From Opitutales bacterium (lineage in GTDB: Bacteria > Verrucomicrobiota > Verrucomicrobiia > Opitutales > UBA2987), in NCBI GenBank assembly GCA_021772535.1, contig JAJFLV010000164.1, positions 1 through 36,960 of the forward strand: a stretch of 36,960 bases of DNA, given 5' to 3'. The translations under genes and the position numbers were made by a program. This document shows positions 18,001 through 25,039 of the stretch, piece by piece (the first letter of the stretch is position 1; every line of letters starts with the position of its first letter). Below the pieces are notes generated by a model, which saw nothing but the letters and a program-made list of their open reading frames with translations, was not told the origin of the DNA and ran no database searches.

Positions 18001-18148
18001 TCTCAACGATCACTGGAACGTGTTCGCCAATTTTCAGAACTTCACAAACGAAACCGATGATACAATTCACGGTGATGTTAAGTTTAACCTGAATACTCGC
18101 GAGAAATTTGGCGCAACCTACAGGTTCGGCATCCGCTGGAATTATTAA
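15023..18148 (+). CDS. TonB-dependent receptor with carboxypeptidase-like N-terminal domain
   Basis: This is a 1041-residue outer-membrane receptor that would import oligosaccharides using TonB energy. A long N-terminal signal peptide ends near QAG (residues about 1-48). It is followed by a carboxypeptidase-regulatory-like beta-sandwich (GTVVDANTGSFVPGASVRI, about 52-135). The plug domain is recognised by NLPDQNVAEALVRVPGVSIE and VSIRGIAPELNNVTVNG. The C-terminal barrel ends in FGIRWNY with the usual terminal aromatic. There is no STN signalling domain, so it is not a transducer. The start is ATG 15023. It is divergent from the GntR-LacI regulator, has a good upstream promoter and operator candidate, and is closed by a strong terminator at 18259. 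The carbohydrate substrate is inferred from context. Confidence 0.95.
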   Translation: MNHTHQSETKPVTQPFRKGFSTFRIQSAFLSLISLFCLMALPHIVQAGDITGTVVDANTGSFVPGASVRITELGRTTATDRSGEFRFNNVAGGSYALSIRFIGYDAVSETVQVPATGSISARISIGGEIVELEGFTVEGYREGRSKALQQKKTSITLRDIISADSIGNLPDQNVAEALVRVPGVSIELAQGEGRFVSIRGIAPELNNVTVNGANIANPSVGGRAGRSVPLDVVGSSSVSQLEVIKAVTPDMDAQGLGGTVNIITPSGFDKEKGYFNGSFEVGTNTLADDPSYRFNATYGNTFGPEKKLAVAVSASWEDRDFQTEAIDIRFRDNIDADTNGDGTFDSELALPSAVEIVPQIGTRRRIGINTKIEYRPDDTSEFSFKAIYNEFVEWRDKVEDIFQLDDREYTFVSPTLAFAPNSEIRQRRFQTRTDQTLLNLTFGGKKTWGNLTINGEFTYSYQKEDDLRNNNIQFRARDRNGQMRLRAGETMSEINGVPFPSSICDNGLCAEGDSIPVLVDMSTPETKLSSGFADHDPTRFPHWRNQVNDSLSEEKTYVPKIDVTWNMDNFLGTGNSGFVKFGFKYLDRERIVDDTDLRTNGADATIATINDAFPGSFDSGRQVLSYTTDLELGFDPVFHGFFAGDPDGTGADACCDDEASKENSVEDDYVIDEQILGAYFMANVDIGERLNILAGVRYERTDGRYQAFQFTRGRERFDGGADTLLNITEIVGTRVYNNWNPNLQMRYEINDDMIFRASFTSTLGRPDFEDAAPISRLRWDQNEAGGSDLTGSLRIRNPQLQPYEALNFDASIDYYLKNGGLLSVAFFHKEIDNPIYETSGTERNITVGDAIGIVETQGGAAFNPDGLGVDEVFSEIEWESFQNADHGTITGVEVTAMIPFTFLPAPLDGFGVDSNVSFIDSSVDVIGRLDEDLPFFNQPDFIANVALWYQKGKISGRVAYRFQSSDIDGLESSSTVDFWNAERFQWDAQLGYRLNDHWNVFANFQNFTNETDDTIHGDVKFNLNTREKFGATYRFGIRWNY

Positions 18149-18258
18149 TTTAACTTGAATGGATTTGAATTGATATAAAATAAATTCATGCCCAACGGTG
18201 GTTTCTTTTATATACTAAATTCTGCCTGGCACAATACGCAGGTATTTCCAATCAACTC

Positions 18259-18297
18259 AGCCCTTTACGGCAAATCCGTAAAGGGCTGGTTTTTTTA
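18259..18297 (+). terminator. Rho-independent terminator after the TonB receptor
   Basis: The perfect 12-base stem AGCCCTTTACGG / CCGTAAAGGGCT with a five-base loop is followed by GG and seven T residues. It lies 110 bases after the receptor stop, and the end of the T run joins a TAGAACC repeat end. Confidence 0.9.
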
Positions 18298-18328
18298 GAA
18301 CCTATCTCAAATTCGATGATGATGATGC
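18296..18328 (+). repeat. solo left end of the TAGAACC element
   Basis: The first 26 bases are identical to the left end of copy 1 at 11537, and similarity continues to TGATGC. The ATG repeats that start the propeller gene lie within this end. No right end is found downstream. Confidence 0.75.
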
Positions 18329-19971
18329 GCAAACGTAATAGTAAACTACTGCATAGCCTTAAGTGTTGCACCGCTCTCGTGTTTGCGGGTGCGACCTTAT
18401 TATCCGGGACGCAAATTGCTAGCAGCGCTCCTACGGCAGATCGCATGCCGCTCTTGATGCCGGGCGATTTCGAGTCGTTGCAGCTCGTTGCCTGGCGGGT
18501 TGAAGAAGGCGTCCCCGATCCGCACAATCCACTCCTTGAGCCCGTCATGCCTTGGGACTCCGGCGGTGTCATGGCTCATGGGACGGTTCTGCGCGATCCC
18601 ATCGATGGTTTATGGAAAGCCTGGCAGGTTTCGACCCCGGCGGAGGAGGCACCCGCAGGCGCCAAGCCGAACCCCGACGAACCCCCGCGCGTCAATGCTC
18701 TGGCCTTCAGGCATACGAGCCAACGCCGTTTGACGTATCTGGAGAGCAAGGACGGAGTCAATTGGTATCGCCCGATGCTGCCGTTCGCCGGCTGGCCCGG
18801 CCATGACCGGACCAACATCCTGCTGGATCTCGATTCCGGTGGCACTTCGGTCTATGCGTCGGTCTTCGTCGATCCCGAGGACAAAGAGTGGCCCTACGAG
18901 ATGTTCGTCATGCGGTCGCCCAAGCTGGGCAAAGTGGTCAACCGTGTGGGGTCTTTGGCAGCCCCTTCCCATCACGTCCTCGGGAGCTACCGCTACCGGT
19001 CGAAAGACGGGAAGGATTGGAAGCTGGTGGAGGGCCCGCTCATGCCATCACCACGAGGCGATGTCTGCTACGTTTACCGCCAGCCCGACGGCTCCTATGT
19101 ATCCTATTTCAAGATCAACGGCGATGTGGGTGAGGAGAATCGCATCATTCCCTATGACAACGACACACTGACCATTCGCAAGGTGGCCCGGCGCACCAGC
19201 CCGCATGGAAGTGAGTGGGGCAACCAGGTCACCGTCCTCAGTCCGGACTGGCGTGATCCTGACTTCACCCAGTTCCTGGAAATTTGTCCGGTCAAAGTGG
19301 AAGGCGGCTATGTGGCGCTGGTCAACTACTACAACCCGTCCATCCAAACCATGTCGCTGCAATTGGCCGCCTCGCGTGACGGCATTCATTGGTGGCGGCC
19401 GGACCGGCGGCCAGCTCTAGCGAATCCACCGCTGGGCGACTATGGTAGCGGCATGATCTGGCAGATGCACCATCCTATTGTCGAGGACGGCAGAATGCAT
19501 GTGTATTACGCCGGGTCCGAAGGCCTGCACGGCGAGATATTCGACACGCGATACGGCCCGCGGATCGAGGTCGGCGGGGAATCGGTGATCGGCATTGAGA
19601 CGCCGACCCTGGCTTTCAATACAGCGTTGTGCCGGGCCACCTGGGAATTCGACCGGTTGTGGGCTTTGGCGCCATCGGCGGGAGGTCCTACCTTAGGTCA
19701 GGCGGTCACCCGTCCGGGGAACCCCCGCGGCAGCCGTCTAGCAGTCAATCTCCTGGTTCGCGATAGAGGCGAGTTCCTGGCTGAGTTACTGGACAAATCC
19801 GGCCGTCCGGTTTCGGGTTTCTCGGTTGAAGATTGCCACCCGATAACCGGGGACCACCGGCATACAACAGTCAGATGGGAGGGTGGAGAAAAGGCCCCGG
19901 CTGAAGCCGTCAAAATCCGGTTTGTGCTCCGGCGAGCATTTTTGTACGGGTATGATTGGAGTAACCTATAG
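18322..19971 (+). CDS. exported GH43/GH32-like beta-propeller protein, paralog 1
   Basis: This exported protein of about 549 residues has a signal peptide (cut probably near SSAPTA) and a repeated blade pattern like five-bladed glycosidase propellers. Examples are LTYLESKDGVNWYRP, YRSKDGKDWKLVEGP and LAASRDGIHWWRP. Acidic residues occur in DPIDGLWKAW, WRDPDFTQFLE and YYAGSEGLHGE. The C-terminal sandwich (GRPVSGFSVEDC, GDHRHTTV, then VKIRFVLRRAFLYGYDW) is common in uncharacterised secreted proteins of Planctomycetota and Verrucomicrobiota. Several ATGs are possible (18316, 18319, 18322, 18325). 18322 matches the ATGATG start of the paralog at 25040. The start region comes from a mobile-element end. 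It is followed by a truncated Nramp remnant. The enzyme activity is unknown. Confidence 0.85.
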   Translation: MMRKRNSKLLHSLKCCTALVFAGATLLSGTQIASSAPTADRMPLLMPGDFESLQLVAWRVEEGVPDPHNPLLEPVMPWDSGGVMAHGTVLRDPIDGLWKAWQVSTPAEEAPAGAKPNPDEPPRVNALAFRHTSQRRLTYLESKDGVNWYRPMLPFAGWPGHDRTNILLDLDSGGTSVYASVFVDPEDKEWPYEMFVMRSPKLGKVVNRVGSLAAPSHHVLGSYRYRSKDGKDWKLVEGPLMPSPRGDVCYVYRQPDGSYVSYFKINGDVGEENRIIPYDNDTLTIRKVARRTSPHGSEWGNQVTVLSPDWRDPDFTQFLEICPVKVEGGYVALVNYYNPSIQTMSLQLAASRDGIHWWRPDRRPALANPPLGDYGSGMIWQMHHPIVEDGRMHVYYAGSEGLHGEIFDTRYGPRIEVGGESVIGIETPTLAFNTALCRATWEFDRLWALAPSAGGPTLGQAVTRPGNPRGSRLAVNLLVRDRGEFLAELLDKSGRPVSGFSVEDCHPITGDHRHTTVRWEGGEKAPAEAVKIRFVLRRAFLYGYDWSNL

Positions 19972-20108
19972 TATTTAACGTCAATTCACCTATCTTTGGC
20001 ATGAGCAATTCCGAAAATTCTCACTCAAATCCACTCAAACATCTGCGCGGTCTTTCTGGCTGTAGCCACGCTGGACCTGAGCATTGCCCTCAAAATTGGT
20101 GCTTGTAA
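19972..20108 (+). pseudogene. truncated Nramp-like gene remnant
   Basis: After paralog 1 the DNA matches the junction after paralog 2: both have TTTAACGTCAATT followed by a short gap and ATGAG. The frame from 20001 reads MSNSENSHSNPLKHLRGL, against MSSSKNSRPNPLKRLVNL at the start of the intact transporter at 26686. Similarity ends near 20050 and the frame stops at 20108, so only the first 18 or so codons of the transporter remain. Confidence 0.75.
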
Positions 20109-20494
20109 TGTCGTATAAAAGAAACATTGCGTCCTTTTAGACGCCCTCTTAGATGACAGAACAGTTCTGAGCGCATGGGCAAGACACGATCCAGCCTCCG
20201 ACACGGACGGTTGTCCTTGATTGCCTCTACACTCCCCACCGCCAGCAAGTCCTCCGACGCCGTCGAGCCATACCAGCGCTCCGTCAGGGCCAGTTCCGAA
20301 GCCTGCTGGCAAGTCAAGATTTCGGTGTGGGGTTGGCTTGGGGCAGAGGGAGAACAACCCTGAATTTCAATTATAGGGTAAAATCGAAGAATATCCCGCA
20401 ATGGTCTGTAAATTCTGTGGACTTTTTGCGGCGAGAGCGCTACAGCTAAACTGAATCGTATAACTGTTTCATCGTTACTTTATTATCAGTTCAC
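20109..20494. other. gene-poor stretch with decayed sequence
   Basis: There is no credible gene in these 386 bases. Overlapping minus-strand ORFs (20025..20357, 20090..20401) show no family motif. The stretch carries transposon-end-like copy D near its left edge, so it probably represents deletion or insertion debris. The promoter of the ECF sigma gene should be near its right end. Confidence 0.5.
20135..20153 (+). repeat. transposon-end-like repeat, copy D
   Basis: TTTTAGACGCCCTCTTAGA is identical over 17 bases to copy A at 538-554. It lies just after the truncated Nramp remnant and may mark the element that caused the truncation. Confidence 0.5.
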
Positions 20495-21040
20495 ATGCGC
20501 CCGAAAATTACGGAAGAAGGCCGTTGGTTCGCAGAAAACCTACAGCCGCATGAAGCCATGTTGCGGGCTTGGCTGCATAGCCGTTTTTCCGATGAGCATG
20601 ACATAGACGATATCGTGCAGGAAGCATATTTCAAGGTTTTGAGAGCCCGAAAGACTACCGAGATCGCTTCTCCCAAGGCTTTTCTTTTTGCCACTGCCAG
20701 GAATTTGGCTCTCGAAGGCATTAGAAAACAATCGGTGCGCGGCGAACTTTCTTTGGTGGATTTTGACGAGTTTGGCATCTTGGATGATGGGGAGGACGTC
20801 ATTGATGCCGTTGCTCGCTCCGAGGAGCTTGAAATTTTGACCAGAGCCATACAGTCATTACCAACCCGTTGCCGCCAAATCATCACTTTGCGGAAGATAT
20901 ACGGTATGCCCCAAAAGGATATCGCCAAGGAACTTGGCATATCGGTGCATACGGTAGAAACTCAAGGAACTATAGGCATTCGTAAGTTAGCAGAGTTTTT
21001 CGAGCGCTTGGAACGCCAACATACTAGCCATCGTGAATGA
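20495..21040 (+). CDS. ECF-type RNA polymerase sigma factor (FecI-like)
   Basis: This 181-residue extracytoplasmic-function sigma factor directs RNA polymerase to target promoters after release from its anti-sigma partner. Region 2 spans about residues 20-85 (DEHDIDDIVQEAYFKVLRA, then PKAFLFATARNLALEGIRK). Region 4 spans about 118-170 (LPTRCRQIITLRKIYGMPQKD, helix-turn-helix at DIAKELGISVHTVETQ). The start is ATG 20495. The 3' end overlaps the FecR-type gene by eight bases, which implies coupled translation. With the downstream STN-containing receptor it forms a classical FecI-FecR-FecA-like cell-surface signalling unit, probably sensing an imported glycan. Confidence 0.95.
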   Translation: MRPKITEEGRWFAENLQPHEAMLRAWLHSRFSDEHDIDDIVQEAYFKVLRARKTTEIASPKAFLFATARNLALEGIRKQSVRGELSLVDFDEFGILDDGEDVIDAVARSEELEILTRAIQSLPTRCRQIITLRKIYGMPQKDIAKELGISVHTVETQGTIGIRKLAEFFERLERQHTSHRE

Positions 21041-22082
21041 TCCTAGCAAAGAAAATTCGTCCCGCCGTGAAGGCGAGAAAGAGGCAGCGGCCTGGATTTG
21101 GCGGCTGGATCGGGGGCTGTCCGCAGACGAGCAGGACGCGTTTTTCGACTGGCTTGCGCAGAGTTCCAAGAATGCTGCGCTCCTGTCTCGGCACCGCCGC
21201 CATTGGAAACGGTTAGACCAACTTTCCGCTTGGCGGCCGGAGCACAACGATAGGCCCAATCCCGATTTACTGGCTCCGCCCAGGGAAAAGTGGGTTCGTT
21301 GGGTTCGCCGCTATTCTCCCATACCTCTCGCGGCGGCTGTGGCGCTTCTCCTTTCCCTCATCCTTTGGAACCACGATCCGCCGATCCCGCAGGATAATCC
21401 TCTTGATACCGTAGCTTTAAAACCGGAAAATCGCGTTTTGCTGGATGATGGTTCCACAATCAAATTGAATGGCCATACCGAAGTGACCGTTCTTTTCTCT
21501 TCTGCCGAACGGCGCGTCCGTCTCGACCAGGGAGAGGCATTTTTCATGGTAGCCAAGGATGTGGATCGACCGTTTGTGGTCGAAGTATGGGGAATCGAAG
21601 TGGGTGCGGTGGGGACGGCTTTCAACGTGCGTTTGGACAAGGAAGCCATTGAAGTCTTGGTTGCGGACGGCCTGGTCAAAATCACCACCCCGTTTGGTTC
21701 GGAGGAGGTCCGAGAGGAAGTCAGGGGTCTTTCCGAACCTCTTCTGGAGGCTCATCAGCGCGCTTTTATTTCTTTGTCACCACAACTGTCTCCACCCCAA
21801 ATAGCCACTTTGACTAAGCGTGAAATCCGCCGATTCCTGGCGTGGCAGCACGGAGTGATGACCTTCAACGCCAAGCCGTTATCCGAAATCGTCGATGAGC
21901 TCAATCGACTGAACGAAACCCAATTGACTATTCTGGATCACGAACTTGCTTCCACACGATTCAGCGGCTCATTTCGCTCGGACAATGTCGCAGGCTTTGC
22001 CCGCTTGCTTGAAGCCGGATTTGGAGTAAAAGCTAGGTTCAACGTAGATTCTGAAATTCTCTTGCGCAAAAAAATTAACTAG
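21033..22082 (+). CDS. FecR-family anti-sigma / sigma-regulator protein
   Basis: This 349-residue inner-membrane protein passes a signal from the periplasm to the ECF sigma factor. It has an N-terminal cytoplasmic anti-sigma segment (EKEAAAWIWRLDRGLSADEQ, about 14-60) and one membrane helix (IPLAAAVALLLSLILW, about 95-112). The periplasmic FecR domain follows (LLDDGSTIKLNGHTEV through VGAVGTAFNVRLDKEAIEVL). The C-terminal domain (FNAKPLSEIVDELNRL) probably contacts the receptor's STN domain. The GTG start at 21033 lies inside the sigma gene's last codons (GTGAATGA overlap). It is followed after 98 bases by the receptor gene. Confidence 0.95.
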   Translation: MNDPSKENSSRREGEKEAAAWIWRLDRGLSADEQDAFFDWLAQSSKNAALLSRHRRHWKRLDQLSAWRPEHNDRPNPDLLAPPREKWVRWVRRYSPIPLAAAVALLLSLILWNHDPPIPQDNPLDTVALKPENRVLLDDGSTIKLNGHTEVTVLFSSAERRVRLDQGEAFFMVAKDVDRPFVVEVWGIEVGAVGTAFNVRLDKEAIEVLVADGLVKITTPFGSEEVREEVRGLSEPLLEAHQRAFISLSPQLSPPQIATLTKREIRRFLAWQHGVMTFNAKPLSEIVDELNRLNETQLTILDHELASTRFSGSFRSDNVAGFARLLEAGFGVKARFNVDSEILLRKKIN

Positions 22083-22180
22083 TTTTTTAAAAAATTGCGT
22101 TTTTTTTTAGCGGAAAACCCCTGCTCGCACATCTCGTTTGGTGAGACTGCTCACCATGAGATTGCCATACCTCAAACCCC

Positions 22181-24868
22181 ATGATGAGATCGAATCGATC
22201 GGTCCGTTTTGTATTGGTAATTCTCACGCTCCAATTTTTTTTGGGCGTGATCGTTTTGGATGCCGAAGAAAAGCTGTCCATCGATATACCTGCGGGCGAA
22301 GCTGTGGAAACGCTCAGCGAACTCGCCGTTCAAACGGGCCTGCAGTTGATCTATCCCACCGATTTGCTGTCTAATGTGCAGACCCGTGATATCAAGGGCC
22401 GGCATACCGGGCAAGAGGCGCTTGGCCTGATCCTGGAAGGCACAGGGTTGACTAGCCTTAAGGACAAGAAAAGCGGGGCTTACTTAATTAAGCAATCCGC
22501 TCCAAAAGAACAAATTTTGACAATTTCAAACCAAAAAAGAACCAGAAGAAACATGAAAAAATTTAAATTGATAACACTTTTAGCCGGCGTATTGGCTATC
22601 GCTTCTCCCCCAACCGTTTCAGGGCAGAACGAAAATAATGTACCAGAGGCAGAAGAAGATCTGATCACCCTCGATCCCTTTTCCGTTGTATCGCAGTTGG
22701 ATAAAAGCGGATACGGAGTTACCTCATTAACTTCATTGACTCGCCTGAACACACCTATGCGAGACATCCCGCAGACCATCAATGTCGTTACAGATAAGTT
22801 AATTGAAGAGCTTGTTGCGGAAAATCTAGGGGAGGCTGTCTCCTTTACACCCGGTGTTTCGCCTCGCACAGGTGATCCGGATCGATTTTCCATACGATCC
22901 ATAGATGTATCCAGTCAGTTTAAGAATAGTTTTCGTTTTGCCACTGGGGGATCCCTCCATTTCCGAAAGGATCTCACCAATGTATCCCGGATAGAAATCA
23001 TCAAAGGCTTGGGATCGGCCACAACCGGCAGGGGTGAAGCGGGCGGAGTGGTGAATGTCATTACCAAGAAACCTTTGCCAGTAAAGGCTCAGTCGATAAA
23101 AGCCACGGTCGGCAGTTGGGGTTATTATAAAATTGAAGCGGACTCTACCGGCCCACTGAACGAGAAAGGTTCAATCCTTTATCGGGCGATTGCAGCCTAT
23201 ACCGGTGGGAGCACATTTATGGATAATGAGGATTATGATTTATTTAATTTTTACCCCTCCGTTGAGTTTCATTTCACAGACAAGACAAAATTGCTTCTTG
23301 AAGGAAGTATTCAAGCTGGGCAAACACCATCCAGCAACTTCGTTGAAATACAAGATGAACGACAATTTTTTGTGCGGGGTATTGACGGTTCGGCCAGACG
23401 GGTTACGCCGAATGCGGGGGATTTGAAAATTGTTAAAGTGATGGACCAAAGGACGCCTCAGACAGCATCATTTGTCGATCCTGAAGCCGAATCTTACGAA
23501 CTAATGGCCGTATTAACCCACAGGTTCAATGATTGGATTTCCACTCGTCAGGCTTTGGTCTATTTCAATGCCAACGTGGATCGGGACTTAACCCGTTTGA
23601 GGGGTTTTGGGAGCTACATTTTTGATCCGGCTGATCCGGGGGGGAAACCAATCGACTGGACCATGGCCTTACGCCGGGATTTTAGAGAAATAGATACCGA
23701 ATTCTATTCTGTGCAAGGTGACCTGCTTCTGGATTATAATATTGGAATGACTACACATCAAACGCTTATCGGTTATGAATATACCGACAGGAGCATTTTT
23801 AATCGTTTTACTCGTGCGCAAACCGGAGGTATATTTCAAATCGTGGACAATACGGATTTTCTAAATTTCCGGGAAGATGGTTTACCAGTAGCCACCGTTC
23901 GTTCATTCGAGAATCAAGATGTAGAAGAAATTGGTTATTATTTTCAACATTCAATCAAAGCCTTTAATGATCGTATGCAGGTGCTGGGGGGCTGGCGCTA
24001 CGATGATCGGAGACAGGAGATCAATGATCTGCGCTCAGGCGGCTCATTTACTGTGGCCGATCCAGCTCATACTGATAAGACTTACCGAATCGGCGGTTCT
24101 TTCAGGCTTCTCCCTTGGTTGACAGCTTTTGGTGTGCATGCCGAACAACAGGACCCATCAGAAACAGTCTTCCGTTTTCCTGCCGGCAATGATGGTATAG
24201 AATCTCGAGATCCCAATGAATTGTTGACCTCTGCACGCGGAGTCGCGCTTGATGAGTTCGGCCTCAAGTCCGAGTTGTTCGGTGGCAGGTTGACTTTCAA
24301 CCTATCGTATTTTGATATCACAGAAACTGGTGACCTGCGTACGCACAATTTCAAAACCAATCCCGATGATGAGTTGTCTCCAGAATTTAATTGGACTGAA
24401 AATTTGATCGATCCTGAAAATACTTCAGAAGGAGTAGAGATAGAAGTCTGGGGTACGCCTACCGAACGGTTTTCATTCTATGCATCGGCTGCATTCATGG
24501 ACACCGCGTTACGAGTAGTTGATAGTGATAGTTCGATACTCGAACGGAAACAGCGCGGACATACTGACACTACAATAGCCTTCAATGGCAGCTACATAAT
24601 TGTTGACAGAGATAACTGGAATGTTAGTTTCCAGAATGCTTTCTCTTGGACTGACGATGTCGTGCTCAATCCACCCAACCAATTTTTACAGGCCTCCAGC
24701 CTTAGGGTTGATCTTGGGCTTAAATTTGCTCAGTTTGGGGCGAATAGCGGAAAGTGGGAGGCACAGTTCCGCGTGCAAAATGTATTGGATCAACGTATAA
24801 CCACAGGAACAGGAAACAGTGGCACATTGCCTCGCCGATATTCATTTTACGTGAAACGCAGCTTTTAG
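22181..24868 (+). CDS. STN-domain TonB-dependent receptor (FecA-like transducer)
   Basis: This is an 895-residue outer-membrane receptor with an N-terminal signalling domain. A first signal peptide (MRSNRSVRFVLVILTLQFFLG, about 1-30) leads into an STN domain (IDIPAGEAVETLSELAVQTG, about 33-105) expected to touch the FecR-like protein. At residue 125 a second, typical signal-peptide-like segment begins (MKKFKLITLLAGVLAIASPP). The plug (RDIPQTINVVTDKLIEEL, RIEIIKGLGSATTGRGEAGG) and barrel follow, ending in RRYSFYVKRSF. The start is ATG 22181 or 22184. An internal in-frame ATG at 22553 with AGAAG just before it could give a receptor without the STN domain. Plug motifs resemble the siderophore-type branch, so the ligand may be iron-chelate or glycan. 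Linkage to the ECF/FecR pair is clear. Confidence 0.93.
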   Translation: MMRSNRSVRFVLVILTLQFFLGVIVLDAEEKLSIDIPAGEAVETLSELAVQTGLQLIYPTDLLSNVQTRDIKGRHTGQEALGLILEGTGLTSLKDKKSGAYLIKQSAPKEQILTISNQKRTRRNMKKFKLITLLAGVLAIASPPTVSGQNENNVPEAEEDLITLDPFSVVSQLDKSGYGVTSLTSLTRLNTPMRDIPQTINVVTDKLIEELVAENLGEAVSFTPGVSPRTGDPDRFSIRSIDVSSQFKNSFRFATGGSLHFRKDLTNVSRIEIIKGLGSATTGRGEAGGVVNVITKKPLPVKAQSIKATVGSWGYYKIEADSTGPLNEKGSILYRAIAAYTGGSTFMDNEDYDLFNFYPSVEFHFTDKTKLLLEGSIQAGQTPSSNFVEIQDERQFFVRGIDGSARRVTPNAGDLKIVKVMDQRTPQTASFVDPEAESYELMAVLTHRFNDWISTRQALVYFNANVDRDLTRLRGFGSYIFDPADPGGKPIDWTMALRRDFREIDTEFYSVQGDLLLDYNIGMTTHQTLIGYEYTDRSIFNRFTRAQTGGIFQIVDNTDFLNFREDGLPVATVRSFENQDVEEIGYYFQHSIKAFNDRMQVLGGWRYDDRRQEINDLRSGGSFTVADPAHTDKTYRIGGSFRLLPWLTAFGVHAEQQDPSETVFRFPAGNDGIESRDPNELLTSARGVALDEFGLKSELFGGRLTFNLSYFDITETGDLRTHNFKTNPDDELSPEFNWTENLIDPENTSEGVEIEVWGTPTERFSFYASAAFMDTALRVVDSDSSILERKQRGHTDTTIAFNGSYIIVDRDNWNVSFQNAFSWTDDVVLNPPNQFLQASSLRVDLGLKFAQFGANSGKWEAQFRVQNVLDQRITTGTGNSGTLPRRYSFYVKRSF

Positions 24869-25039
24869 CAGCTAAAACACTCATATCTTTAATCCATCGG
24901 GGTCTTGAGGCAAGATGCTATGCCTCAAGGCTCCAAATTATCGATAATGAGGACGATTTTTCAACCTATAATTAAAAACCACTCAACACCCGCCCAAAGA
25001 AGTGGGCCACTTCACCACTCTGTATTGGATAAAGTTTAT

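Noticed and set aside
20025-20401. Overlapping minus-strand ORFs that might be a transposase fragment
   Set aside because: No recognisable DDE or other transposase motif; part of the sequence is the reverse strand of the Nramp remnant.
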